NCBI GenBank assembly: GCA_964438975.1
Contig: CAYTMU010000017.1
Location: forward strand, 1-64,000
DNA length: 64,000 nt
Reading direction: 5' to 3'
Origin: Chryseosolibacter sp964438975
GTDB lineage: Bacteria; Bacteroidota; Bacteroidia; Cytophagales; Cyclobacteriaceae
A program made the position numbers and the translations under genes. Numbering within the stretch: position 1 is the stretch's first letter; each line of letters begins with the position of its first letter. The notes below the pieces were generated by a model, which did no database searches, had not been told where the DNA came from, and saw only the letters and a program-made list of their open reading frames with translations. Positions 54,398 through 63,073 of the stretch are shown here, one piece after another.

Positions 54398-54763
54398 GTG
54401 TGATCGGGGTTGATGGATACGTACGGGCAGTCACTAGCTTTGCAAGAATACCCGTCGAAGGGTAAATGCAAGCCAAATTAAGATATTTTTTTCGAATTCA
54501 CAGATAACCGGAGGCGCAGGCGTCAGCCGCGCAGCGGGATCATCAAAGGGCTATAACGCATACCCCTACCGTACCAAAGACGGTGGGAAACGCGTCAGAA
54601 GAAGTAATCGGTTCAGTCAGACTGAAAGCCAGGAGTAGATCGTGAGGATAATAAAGACCGTTATGACAAATACTGCTGTGATGTCCTTACCTCTATAGTA
54701 CGTTTTCATGGATTTTGGATTTTCTTGGTTACGTCATTAGTTTTTGGGTTTGGGTTTGACGAA
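54398..54763. other. 366-base spacer with one small ORF
   Basis: This space between the peptidase and the PAS kinase holds the 30-codon membrane peptide described next. The rest is AT-rich around 54475-54495 and otherwise has no feature I can support. Confidence 0.5.
54617..54709 (-). CDS. Possible 30-aa single-span membrane peptide
   Basis: Minus-strand ATG at 54709, stop at 54617. The 30 residues are MKTYYRGKDITAVFVITVFI followed by ILTIYSWLSV: a polar, basic head and one long hydrophobic helix. That is the layout of many small membrane proteins and toxin-like peptides. There is no known family, ribosome site or partner, so coding is moderately likely only. Confidence 0.45.
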   Translation of the reverse strand: MKTYYRGKDITAVFVITVFIILTIYSWLSV

Positions 54764-56317
54764 TTATCGGGTGGTTTTAGTCTCAGTTTTTTTTGGATTG
54801 GTCGGAGTTGCCTTCTCGATGTGCACAGGCAGGCGGGGAATGACAGCCGTGAATACGGAGCCCTTACCGGGTCTGCTTTTCACGCTGATAGTACCCTGAA
54901 GCAAGTCGACCGCTTTCTTCGTGATTGAAAGACCCAGGCCCGCTCCCGCAATCGAACCCGCGGCTTCGCCACGGACAAATGGTTCGAATATTTTTACCAG
55001 TTCGTCCTGCGGAATTCCCATCCCCTCGTCCCTAACCTCGATGGTGACTGTGTCACCCTCATCGAGTACCTGAAGCGATACCTTTTCCCTTCCAGGCGAG
55101 AACCGGATCGCATTGGTCAGCAGATTGACGACAATACTTTTCAGGAGCTTCCCGTCAGTGACAAGAACTCCGAGATTGCTTGTTGAAACACAAATATGGT
55201 GGGAGTGCTTGCTCACACGCGTGACCTCCCCAACAGCCTCTTTGACGAAGTCGTCAAGGGCGATCTCGGCATGTTCGAGCTTCCGTCCCAACTCTGACTT
55301 GCTATAGTTCAGGACATCTTCCAGGAAGTTGCTGACATAATTGACATGCTTCTCGATCACCTCAACCTTCTCGTTCAGTTTCTTCTTACCGATAGTACCG
55401 GCATTTTGCTTGATGAAGCTCGTCGCTACATCTATAGATGAAAGCGGGCTGCGGAATTCATGTGATGCAATTGATGCTAGTCGGCTTTTCAGTTCTATCG
55501 CCTCTTTCTCCTTCTTCAACACCTGCTGCAACTCCACCGTCTGATTCTCGACCTGTTTCTCAAGGGCCCTCCTTCGGGCGGCCATTTCAGTGATATCCTG
55601 ACCAACCAAAGTAGCACCGATAACGTGCCCGTTCGCATTTACACGAGGGGTGGCGCTGAGCATTACAATAACTTCGCCTCCCGACTTGGTCTTCATCGGG
55701 AACTCGCAAGTTCCCATGACTTCATTTTTCAGGATGCGGTCCATCAGACGCAGAAAGGTAACCGTATCCTGTTCGTTGAGCAGGATATCGCAAACCCGAC
55801 CAGATAATACTTCTGCTTTTGAGAAGCCCGTCAGATCGGCACAGAAAGTATTCCAGTCAACGATGTAGCCCCGGCTATCTACGCTGAAGATCACCGCATA
55901 AGCCTGCTCCAGCAGATTATCAAAATCGGCAGTAGCCTTGCGGATGCGTCTTTCAGACAGCTTGCGGTTAGTAACGTCCTGTGTAATGACATTGACGTAT
56001 TTCAGTTCCTTACGGGATCCGAGAACCGGAACGAAACTTACCTCCAGGAACACATTAGCGCCTAAGGATGTAGTCGTCTCAACGAAGTTCTTGATGGGTT
56101 TCTTATGGCGCCGGAGCCCCAAAAGAATATCGCTGACCACTTCTCTTCGCTCCTCGATGACCAAGCCCGCGAAATCAGCTCCAATCTCCAGTGGCTTCTC
56201 CGAAATTGATTTCTGGATCCTCACTGCCTCCTTATTGAACAACACGACCTGACCACAGGAATCAAGAATAATCAGCGAATCGGTCAGGTTATCAAGCAAA
56301 TCTTTCAGCACATCCAT
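54764..56317 (-). CDS. PAS-domain sensor histidine kinase
   Basis: A 517-residue cytoplasmic kinase with no membrane segment. Two PAS domains (about 1-110 and 125-245) precede a coiled coil. The HisKA H-box is ASIASHEFRSPLSSIDVATS, and the ATPase has VVNLLTNAIRFS, DEGMGIPQDE and AGLGLSITKK. The lack of a membrane anchor suggests it senses redox, light or a small ligand inside the cell. No response regulator is adjacent. The kinase ends with a lysine/threonine-rich tail. Confidence 0.93.
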   Translation of the reverse strand: MDVLKDLLDNLTDSLIILDSCGQVVLFNKEAVRIQKSISEKPLEIGADFAGLVIEERREVVSDILLGLRRHKKPIKNFVETTTSLGANVFLEVSFVPVLGSRKELKYVNVITQDVTNRKLSERRIRKATADFDNLLEQAYAVIFSVDSRGYIVDWNTFCADLTGFSKAEVLSGRVCDILLNEQDTVTFLRLMDRILKNEVMGTCEFPMKTKSGGEVIVMLSATPRVNANGHVIGATLVGQDITEMAARRRALEKQVENQTVELQQVLKKEKEAIELKSRLASIASHEFRSPLSSIDVATSFIKQNAGTIGKKKLNEKVEVIEKHVNYVSNFLEDVLNYSKSELGRKLEHAEIALDDFVKEAVGEVTRVSKHSHHICVSTSNLGVLVTDGKLLKSIVVNLLTNAIRFSPGREKVSLQVLDEGDTVTIEVRDEGMGIPQDELVKIFEPFVRGEAAGSIAGAGLGLSITKKAVDLLQGTISVKSRPGKGSVFTAVIPRLPVHIEKATPTNPKKTETKTTR

Positions 56318-56664
56318 TTTTCAGTTCCAGTTTACACCTTCAATTTGGCAGACGCCTTAGCAGAAAAAGAAAATAGAGAGGGTCTTGGGATCGAAAGGGA
56401 CTTCTTTGTGTCTTCTGCGGTCTCAATTTCATTTTCTTCTTCTGCAGGGCGTCGGCCCAGTCCACCGAAGTCGCCATGTTACTGATCTACCTTACATAAG
56501 CCCCATGCTCAGTCGATCCATGGCAACTCCGGTTTCGGGTTTTGAAAGGGTAAGGGCATCGCTGATGCCTTTTTTTGCCAAGTAAGGGCGAATCGGTCGC
56601 TTCCACGCATTTTCTTTCCGAATGGCACCAAATAGTTTCCCAATGGGCCGAATTTCTTTCCGAA
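56318..56664. other. 347-base spacer with a plus-strand terminator-like hairpin
   Basis: The spacer between the TIR gene and the PAS kinase gene holds GGCATC-GCT-GATGCC (56555-56569) followed by CTTTTTTTTT-like sequence on the plus strand, and two copies of TTTCTTTCCGAAT (about 56611-56623 and 56653-56665). No plus-strand gene precedes the hairpin. Two open frames of 63-66 codons lack any protein pattern. Confidence 0.45.
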
Positions 56665-57597
56665 TCACTCCGTGTGCTGACACCAGGACGAAAACTGACT
56701 TGCTACGTCACGTGTATTCGAAACCAGCGCGATCTCGCCGTCAGGCGAATCCGTTGCCGTAACTCTTGAATCCACCGCCTTGGACTCCTGTTTTATCTCA
56801 CGATGGGGCATTTCAACCTGAAAAACCACGGCCATGGTCACCTTTCCGGCCTTCCGAGTGCCTGCAAGAGCCCCGTGGGTGTCGGGATTGACTACCTCCA
56901 ACATACCCGATGGATCACGCGCTAGCTGGGGATAGACTGCTTCGTCGGTTTGGTCACATGAACAGGCACTTAGCTGGCCAACAATCCCCTGCATCGTCTG
57001 AAACAGGTCGGTATTGGCCATCGTGTTATTCGCGGGTGTAGCAGCTGTCAAATGATGATTTTCGTTTGCACGGAGCACACCGTTCAGAAGGAATGCTGCA
57101 TTGATCAAAAGTGAAAGCACTAGCGCAACCGACCAGATTCGCGAGTACCACGATGACTTGGCTTTCTGAATCTTAGGCCTGCGCATCTCACGGACCAGCC
57201 GTTCGACGATGTGGTCAATTCCCTGCTCGGCATTCACGGCAAACCGGTCAGCCATCAGCAGGTCCCGTTGCTTCAGTTCATCGGGGGTGATGTTGTATAG
57301 GACGGGGAGTATCACCTTGTGCTCCTCAATTTCCTTGGCTAACAGGGTGTAAAATTCCCGGATAGTCCAGTTCTTGGCGAGATACGTCGGACTCAAGATT
57401 ACGATCCCATACCGCGATCGGTGCAAGCCGTTTTCAATAGTCTTTTCTATACTGTCGCCGACTCCCAGTTCTTTACCGGAATACCAGATCCGCAGGCCTG
57501 CCTGTTCCAATCTGGCGCATAGCTCATTTGCAATCGGAATTTTATCCTCAACAGCGTGAGAGATAAATGCATCATAATCATACTTGTGTTGCCGCAT
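56665..57597 (-). CDS. Membrane-anchored TIR-domain protein
   Basis: A 310-residue protein with an N-terminal TIR domain (about 4-140; YDAFISHAVEDK, then ILSPTYLAKNW), a membrane helix at about 155-174 and a C-terminal domain of about 130 residues I do not recognise. NWTIRE places a glutamate (E81) four residues after W77, the position of the catalytic glutamate in NAD-cleaving TIR domains such as SARM1. I chose ATG 57597. It follows the LytTR regulator gene by 81 bases on the same strand. NADase activity is inferred. Confidence 0.88.
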   Translation of the reverse strand: MRQHKYDYDAFISHAVEDKIPIANELCARLEQAGLRIWYSGKELGVGDSIEKTIENGLHRSRYGIVILSPTYLAKNWTIREFYTLLAKEIEEHKVILPVLYNITPDELKQRDLLMADRFAVNAEQGIDHIVERLVREMRRPKIQKAKSSWYSRIWSVALVLSLLINAAFLLNGVLRANENHHLTAATPANNTMANTDLFQTMQGIVGQLSACSCDQTDEAVYPQLARDPSGMLEVVNPDTHGALAGTRKAGKVTMAVVFQVEMPHREIKQESKAVDSRVTATDSPDGEIALVSNTRDVASQFSSWCQHTE

Positions 57598-57678
57598 TGT
57601 GTGTGTGTTTGGTGAAAAAAAGACAATGCGCAACGCTCCGGCAAAAGAATTTTCCGAATGGCCGTATATTCTTTCCGA

Positions 57679-58395
57679 CTACTTCAAAAACGTCAGTCGA
57701 GTCATCAGTTCATCGCGCATACTCTTGCTCATTTCCAGGGAATACTGGCGAATGCGGACCATATTTCCTTCAATAGCCGTCACCTTGTTGACGTTTACAA
57801 CATAGGAGCGGTGGATCCGGATAAAGTCGTTGTGTTGGATCTGCTGAAAAATATGGCTCATACTGAGTGTCTGGAGATAGGTCTTCTTTTCCGTCACAAT
57901 ACTGCAATAGGCGCGGTCAGCATGAAGATAGAGAATATCGCTGAGCAGGATTTTCTCGAAGGTATTCTCGTGCTTAACGAAAATATGGTCTGGTTGGCCT
58001 GAAGCGGCCGTAAATGGCTGAGTACTGAAATTGCTGAACGCGAGATCGATCGCTCTGACAAGATCTGCCTCATTAAATGGCTTGGTCAGGTAATTTGCTG
58101 GCCGCGTCTGCTTCGCCCGATTAAGCGTATCTCGGTCGGAGAGGTCACTGAGATAGATGATAGGGATTGAATAATCGCGCTGAATAATATACCCGGTTGA
58201 AATGCCGTCCATCGCCCCCGCCAGGCGGATGTCGAGCAACACCAGGTCCGGCTTGTTGGAAGCGAGGAATTCAAGTGCATCTTCGCCGCGATCACAGATC
58301 TTGAGGACATCGAAATGATGTCTGCCGAGTTTCGCGGAAATATCCTCCGCGATCAGGGCAGAATCTTCAACAACTAGTACTTTGATATTATCCAT
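57679..58395 (-). CDS. LytTR response regulator
   Basis: A 238-residue response regulator. The receiver has phospho-acceptor D55 (PDLVLLDIRLAG) and K105 (YLTKPFNEA). The C-terminal LytTR DNA-binding domain (about 135-238) has FVKHENTFEKILLSDILYLH and FIRIHRSYVVNVNKVTAI. It starts 2 bases after the kinase gene stop, so the pair is translated together, and it is the obvious output of the kinase at 58398. Its target sites are unknown; I found none with confidence. Confidence 0.95.
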   Translation of the reverse strand: MDNIKVLVVEDSALIAEDISAKLGRHHFDVLKICDRGEDALEFLASNKPDLVLLDIRLAGAMDGISTGYIIQRDYSIPIIYLSDLSDRDTLNRAKQTRPANYLTKPFNEADLVRAIDLAFSNFSTQPFTAASGQPDHIFVKHENTFEKILLSDILYLHADRAYCSIVTEKKTYLQTLSMSHIFQQIQHNDFIRIHRSYVVNVNKVTAIEGNMVRIRQYSLEMSKSMRDELMTRLTFLK

Positions 58396-58397
58396 CG

Positions 58398-60302
58398 TCA
58401 GATCGGGATATGCAGGTCATAAGTCGTTCCGTTGTCGGTCGTGACTCTCAGGTTGCCTTTCAGTTCCTTGATCAATGTCGAAACGATCTTCATACCGAAT
58501 GTCTTGCGCTGTGTCTCATCACTGACCGGGATTCCCTTGCCGTTGTCGCTGATCGAAATGTTGAGTTCGCGTGAATCTGGATACTCGAGATTGATCGCTA
58601 GCCGCGGGTTCGGCTCATTCTCATACGCGTGTTTGAACGCATTGCTAATCAGTTCGTTGAGTATCAACCCGAGAGGAATTGCCTTGTCCACATCAATATT
58701 GATCTCTTCGATCTCAAGATCAAGCTTGAAATTCTTCTCATGGTATCCGTACGAATATACGAGATACTGGATCAGCTCCGTGATGTATTCCTTGATGTCG
58801 ACTGTGCGGTTCTGGTCAACAGTGTAAAGCTTTCGGTGAATCAGTGCCATTGCATTGATGCGACTTTCACTACTTCGAACCGCCTTAATGGCGGTGTCGT
58901 CTGTCAATTGCTGGGATTGAAGACTGAGCAGGCTCGAGAGAATCTGGAGATTGTTCTTCACCCGGTGGTGCAATTCCTTTAGAAGCAATTCGATATGCGC
59001 CTTGCTTTTCCGCACCGTGCGGAAGTTGATGTAGACCAGGACAACGATGATCAGGACCAGTGTCATCCCGACACCCAACATTTTTATCCACGTCTGCCGA
59101 CGCTCTAACTCCACCGCCTGGAGCAAACCTTCCTTTTCAAGCAGCTTAATGCGATCCTCCTTCTTGAGTGACTCGTACCTGGTTTGCATTTCGGCCAGCG
59201 ACTGAGCTTTGTCGCGATTGAGCAGACTGTCCTTGACAACAATGAGCTGCTGGCTGTAAGCCAACGCCCTTGCAACATCGCCGCGCTTCTGGTTCAACTG
59301 GATCAATAACTCGAAAATTTCCTTCATCTGATCAAGTAGTCCCAATGACATCACCATAGACTCCGCGACCTGTAGTTCCGCCTCAGCTCTGAAAAGATCG
59401 TTTTTGATCAGGTATAGCCTGGCAAGATTGCTACGCGTGCTCAGTTCCCCGACCTCATGCTTTGTCGCAATTCTGATCGCCAGCGCTTGCTTAAGCAACT
59501 CCTCCGCACGTTCCAGGTCTCCTTTTTTGATCATCAGTTCCCCGATGTTATTGAGACAAGTGCCCTCGCCAGACAGATCTCCTAGTTCCCGTTTAAGAAC
59601 CAGCGATCGTTCAAAATTAACAAGTGCGCTATCGACTTGATTTAAGGCCATGTACACATTGCCAACATTATTATATGACCAGGATAGACCGGATTTCAAT
59701 CCCAGGTCTTTGCGCACCGCGATAGATTTGTAATGAAATTCCAGTGCCGAGGCAGGTTCATTGATATTTGAATACAGGCTCGCAATAATATTGTAACTGC
59801 TTGCCAGATTGCCCGTGGACTCTCCTCGCTCCAGTTGCGTAACCGCTTTGAGAAGAAACTCTAAGGATTTTTCATACAGCCCCTTTTGCTTGTAAAGCGT
59901 CCCTAGATTTATCTCCAAGACGCTGCTCATCGTCGTATCCCCCAAGGATAGGTAGGCCCCGTATGCCTTTTCATAGTAATAAACACTACTATCCCAGGAA
60001 CCCTGTTGGTGATACAACACGCCGAGGTTGTTAAGATTCTCGGCCAGTCGGGTGTCGAGGCCCTCTGCCATATTGAAAGCAATCGCTCGGCGGAGGAACA
60101 ACCGGGCGCTGTCTTGCCTATTTCTCTCGAGATAGTAGGTGGACAGGACAGAAAGGTAATAACTGATCGTATCGCGATTGCCGGAATCCTCTGCCGAGCG
60201 TAGCGCGGACCTCAGATCATTCCCCGTTGGCTGAGAAAACGTGGGGATTGAAAGAATCAGAAAGAAGATTAAACGCCAAGCCACTTTACTTTTTATAAAC
60301 AA
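58398..60302 (-). CDS. TPR/HisKA_2 sensor histidine kinase
   Basis: A kinase of about 634 residues. A short signal region (LIFFLILSIPTFSQ), roughly eight TPR repeats (~40-340) and a membrane helix (LGVGMTLVLIIVVLVYINF) are followed by a HisKA_2 phospho-acceptor region (LLKELHHRVKNNLQILSSLL) and an HATPase domain (SISDNGKGIP). The frame starts with TTG at 60302; the GTG at 60284 is an alternative six codons in. TPR sensor and LytTR partner together are typical of this phylum. Confidence 0.9.
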   Translation of the reverse strand: MFIKSKVAWRLIFFLILSIPTFSQPTGNDLRSALRSAEDSGNRDTISYYLSVLSTYYLERNRQDSARLFLRRAIAFNMAEGLDTRLAENLNNLGVLYHQQGSWDSSVYYYEKAYGAYLSLGDTTMSSVLEINLGTLYKQKGLYEKSLEFLLKAVTQLERGESTGNLASSYNIIASLYSNINEPASALEFHYKSIAVRKDLGLKSGLSWSYNNVGNVYMALNQVDSALVNFERSLVLKRELGDLSGEGTCLNNIGELMIKKGDLERAEELLKQALAIRIATKHEVGELSTRSNLARLYLIKNDLFRAEAELQVAESMVMSLGLLDQMKEIFELLIQLNQKRGDVARALAYSQQLIVVKDSLLNRDKAQSLAEMQTRYESLKKEDRIKLLEKEGLLQAVELERRQTWIKMLGVGMTLVLIIVVLVYINFRTVRKSKAHIELLLKELHHRVKNNLQILSSLLSLQSQQLTDDTAIKAVRSSESRINAMALIHRKLYTVDQNRTVDIKEYITELIQYLVYSYGYHEKNFKLDLEIEEINIDVDKAIPLGLILNELISNAFKHAYENEPNPRLAINLEYPDSRELNISISDNGKGIPVSDETQRKTFGMKIVSTLIKELKGNLRVTTDNGTTYDLHIPI

Positions 60303-60343
60303 AAAGTAAGGTAGGGCAAAATCAGCGCATCAGAAAAACAAAA

Positions 60344-60363
60344 GGCCGGCAAATCTGCCGGCC
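60344..60363 (-). terminator. Terminator of the small lipoprotein gene
   Basis: GGCCGGCA (60344-60351) pairs with TGCCGGCC (60356-60363) around AATC. On the minus strand the stem is followed by TTTTGTTTTT. It lies 20 bases after the lipoprotein stop and 41 before the kinase start. Confidence 0.8.
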
Positions 60364-60382
60364 TGTAAGGTTTTATGCGATA

Positions 60383-60562
60383 TTAACCGATGACGACCGA
60401 ATCAGGTGCGTTAGTGCTTCTCGGTTTCGGCTTGATAATGATCGGAGGCGTTTCATCGTCTCCCTCACCTCTCGGGTTGACATCGATTTCGGAACATGCT
60501 GATACCACAACGGCGCAAATTACGGCCATCAGGATGGGCAGTCTTTTCATTGCATTCTTCAT
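60383..60562 (-). CDS. Small lipoprotein, 59 aa
   Basis: I chose ATG 60562, giving a 59-residue lipoprotein. The signal segment MAVICAVVVSAC has lipobox VSAC, and the mature tail is short and proline-rich (DDETPPIIIKPKPRST), ending DSVVIG. The longer upstream frame would add 77 residues of mixed composition across a hairpin-rich spacer and is rejected. It has its own terminator. No function is known. Confidence 0.7.
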   Translation of the reverse strand: MKNAMKRLPILMAVICAVVVSACSEIDVNPRGEGDDETPPIIIKPKPRSTNAPDSVVIG

Positions 60563-60804
60563 TTTGCTAGTGTTTAAAGTGGGTAAAATAATTTTCTTGT
60601 CACACGTGTCGTTCTGTCGCCTCTCCGCCCCCAGCCACATGGGCCGGGGCGAGAAAGGGACTTTAAACACAATGCGGTCTTTTTGAAAGACTTCACAAAG
60701 ATGGCCCCGCGACGGGGCAGTGGCGGCCTCGTTGTATTCCCTTATATGGTCGCTTTTTTTCCTTGTTTTCCCGAATTTTTGCCCAATTGCCATATCTTGA
60801 CCCC
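60563..60804. other. Hairpin-rich divergent spacer
   Basis: This 242-base spacer separates the lipoprotein and the gene at 60805. It holds a perfect 11-bp inverted pair (GTGTTTAAAGT 60570-60580; ACTTTAAACAC 60660-60670) 79 bases apart, and two local hairpins: GTCTTT/AAAGAC (60677-60691) and GCCCCG/CGGGGC (60704-60718). A fifth pair, GCCCC/GGGGC, lies inside the large repeat (about 60627-60650). The density of pairs suggests a structured RNA or operator array. Confidence 0.5.
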
Positions 60805-61572
60805 ATGAAAATCAAGGTGCGCCATCTGCAACGGTTGCTCTCCATGCTGTCTGAGAGAACGCGCGAGCCAATCGACCGCGCGGGCTTGCGCAACATGGCG
60901 TCGGAGATCGGTGGCATCGGTGAAGACTACTTGTACAAGAAAATACATTATGAAATACGGGAGATGGATGATGATCAGGAGCTCAGCCTTCGCGATGCCC
61001 AACTGAATTCGATCGCGCGTTTCCTCGGCCATACAAACATCACGGCACTTGTATCATCGCTCGAATTGCCGGTCGATGAACAGCTTCAGAGCCTCGTTGG
61101 CAGCTATTACATTTACATGCGACAGAATTCGAACAAGGGTCTCATATTCCAGTCTCCCGTCAGGATAGGGGAGTCCGGTTCGCGCTTTACGTTGACGCTG
61201 AAAGGACCTTCGTGGACGTACGAAGGCGACCTCAAAATTCGCCACGGTTGCCTTTTCATACTAATGTCATCGGTCGAGGAAAAATCGTTCTACCACATAT
61301 ACAAGATCGGTACTCGCCGCAGTCCACTTGTCATCCAGGGTATTTTTTCCGGCGTGTCTACTGCGTTTGATCCGATCGGGGGAAGGGTCGTTTTGCTGAA
61401 AGTGGATCAGGCTTTCGATGATCTGAAAAACCAGGCTTTCCAAATAGAAGAGCTTCAAAGCTCATCTCTGCCCACGCATCGAACCCTCGCCGGATACTTT
61501 CGCGAATACACACGAAACAATCTTGCAATCAACAAAGTCGTCAGCTTTGGGCCCGAAGACCTCGAAGAATGA
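60805..61572 (+). CDS. Unrecognised cytoplasmic protein, 255 aa
   Basis: I do not recognise a family. The N-terminal 80 or so residues are helical and basic (MKIKVRHLQRLLSMLSERTR, then GGIGEDYLYKKIHYEIREM), looking like a helical or DNA-binding module. The C-terminal part has a strand-rich domain (about 95-215; YIYMRQNSNKGLIFQS, VVLLKVDQAFDDLK). No signal peptide or membrane span is visible. I chose ATG 60805. It is divergent from the small lipoprotein and could regulate it. Confidence 0.75.
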   Translation: MKIKVRHLQRLLSMLSERTREPIDRAGLRNMASEIGGIGEDYLYKKIHYEIREMDDDQELSLRDAQLNSIARFLGHTNITALVSSLELPVDEQLQSLVGSYYIYMRQNSNKGLIFQSPVRIGESGSRFTLTLKGPSWTYEGDLKIRHGCLFILMSSVEEKSFYHIYKIGTRRSPLVIQGIFSGVSTAFDPIGGRVVLLKVDQAFDDLKNQAFQIEELQSSSLPTHRTLAGYFREYTRNNLAINKVVSFGPEDLEE

Positions 61573-61638
61573 CAGGGAGCTCGTCCAGTTGCCCATCATT
61601 TTATTATTGGTTATTATCATCTATCTTATCTCAACATT

Positions 61639-62901
61639 ATGAAACAGGATCGTCGACAATTTTTAAAACAGGTAGGCATTACCAGCGCCATGATTTCGAC
61701 TGGGGCCACTTCCGCATTGGGCGAGATCAACGGAGCAACGGTATTTGAGAATATGAACTTCGCACAGGAAAACACCACACTTATTGGATCGTACGGGCCA
61801 TGGGCCTCATCACTCATCGACAAAATGCCATCGCTGTCCTTTCGCAATGACAGGTTCAACTCTATCGACAGTTGGAAGAAAGAGGCCCGGCAGCGGCTCC
61901 TGCAAAGGCTGGGGATGCCCGACACAGGCGCGACGCCCCGGACGACAGTCAACAAGCGTTACGAGTATGACGGCCTCCACATAGAAGAGTTGACATGGCA
62001 ACTGAGCTACGGACCACCGACCGCAGCGGTGCTCTTGAAACCCGCTAATGCGAAGGGAAAATTACCGGGCATCCTCGCCTTTCACGACCACGCCGGCAAT
62101 AAGTACTTCGGCACGCGGAAGATCATTCGCACGGGTGATTCTCATCCGATGATGAAGGAGCATCAGCAACACTACTACGATGGCCGGGCATGGGCGAACG
62201 AACTCGCTCGACGAGGATTCGTCGTACTCGTCTCCGATGCGTTCCCTTTTGCCAGCAGGCGTGTATTGCTACAAGACGTTCCAAATCATCTCCGTGAAGG
62301 GCTCACAGATGAAGATCCGGAGAATCCCGAAAACATCCGCGCATACAACGCATGGGCTGCACGCCATGAACACATTATGGCAAAATCGCTCTTCAGTGCA
62401 GGAACGACGTGGCCAGGTGTCTTCCTGGCAGAAGATCGCGTCGCGCTGGATGTACTCTCCAGCCGTAGCGATGTCGATGCCGGCAAGATCGGTTGCGCCG
62501 GTCTGTCGGGAGGCGGAATGCGAACCGCCTTCCTGGGTGGACTGGACGACCGCATAAAATGCGCAGTATGCGTGGGGTTCATGACGACCTGGAAAGACTT
62601 TGCACTTAACAAATCATTTACGCACACCTGGATGACTTATGTGCCCATACTTCCAAACGAACTTGACTTCCCGGAAATATTGGGCATGCGTGCTCCCCTT
62701 CCGACCCTCGTATTAAACGATGCGCAGGACCAACTCTTCACCATGCCAGAGATGGAGCGCGCCAATACTATCCTTCGCTCGGTCTTTGACAAAGCCGGTG
62801 CTTCCGACAAGTATGCATGTTCATTTTATCCCGGCCGGCATAAGTTCGACGCCCCCATGCAGGAAGAAGCATTTCGCTGGTTTGACAAATGGCTGAAGTA
62901 G
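61639..62901 (+). CDS. Tat-exported esterase-like alpha/beta hydrolase
   Basis: A 420-residue hydrolase with a twin-arginine leader (DRRQFLKQVGITSAMIS). The oxyanion region is ILAFHDHAGNKYFG, the nucleophile serine is in CAGLSGGGMRTAF and the histidine is in YPGRHKFDAPM. It resembles acetyl-xylan-esterase/dienelactone-hydrolase-like enzymes found with glycan-use genes and is related to the hydrolase at 49268. A GH109-like gene follows, so a role in sugar deacylation is plausible. Confidence 0.87.
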   Translation: MKQDRRQFLKQVGITSAMISTGATSALGEINGATVFENMNFAQENTTLIGSYGPWASSLIDKMPSLSFRNDRFNSIDSWKKEARQRLLQRLGMPDTGATPRTTVNKRYEYDGLHIEELTWQLSYGPPTAAVLLKPANAKGKLPGILAFHDHAGNKYFGTRKIIRTGDSHPMMKEHQQHYYDGRAWANELARRGFVVLVSDAFPFASRRVLLQDVPNHLREGLTDEDPENPENIRAYNAWAARHEHIMAKSLFSAGTTWPGVFLAEDRVALDVLSSRSDVDAGKIGCAGLSGGGMRTAFLGGLDDRIKCAVCVGFMTTWKDFALNKSFTHTWMTYVPILPNELDFPEILGMRAPLPTLVLNDAQDQLFTMPEMERANTILRSVFDKAGASDKYACSFYPGRHKFDAPMQEEAFRWFDKWLK

Positions 62902-63028
62902 GTGTGTGCCTTTGCACCCAATGGTTAATTAGAATGTTAAACGGTAGTAATCGACCAGCGACAAAAATGCGAATTGGTCTCAGTGGTTATTTGGCGCCGA
63001 TTCCGTAATTTGAGAGCTTAACAATCGC

Positions 63029-63044
63029 ACCGGAATGTTCCGGT
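63029..63044. promoter_or_regulatory. 16-bp palindrome before the GH109-like gene
   Basis: ACCGGAA-TG-TTCCGGT, perfect 7-bp inverted arms, lies 29 bases before the ATG at 63074. It may be an operator or a short leader hairpin; I cannot tell which. Confidence 0.45.
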
Positions 63045-63073
63045 CATCCTAATAAACCACACAACACAACACG

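Noticed and set aside
56492..56683. A 63-codon minus-strand frame before the PAS kinase
   Set aside because: It overlaps the end of the TIR gene and the terminator-like hairpin, and its residues show no fold or export signal.
60383..60793. A longer 136-residue version of the small lipoprotein
   Set aside because: The first 77 residues cross a hairpin-rich spacer and do not resemble a signal or domain; the ATG at 60562 gives a clean lipobox.
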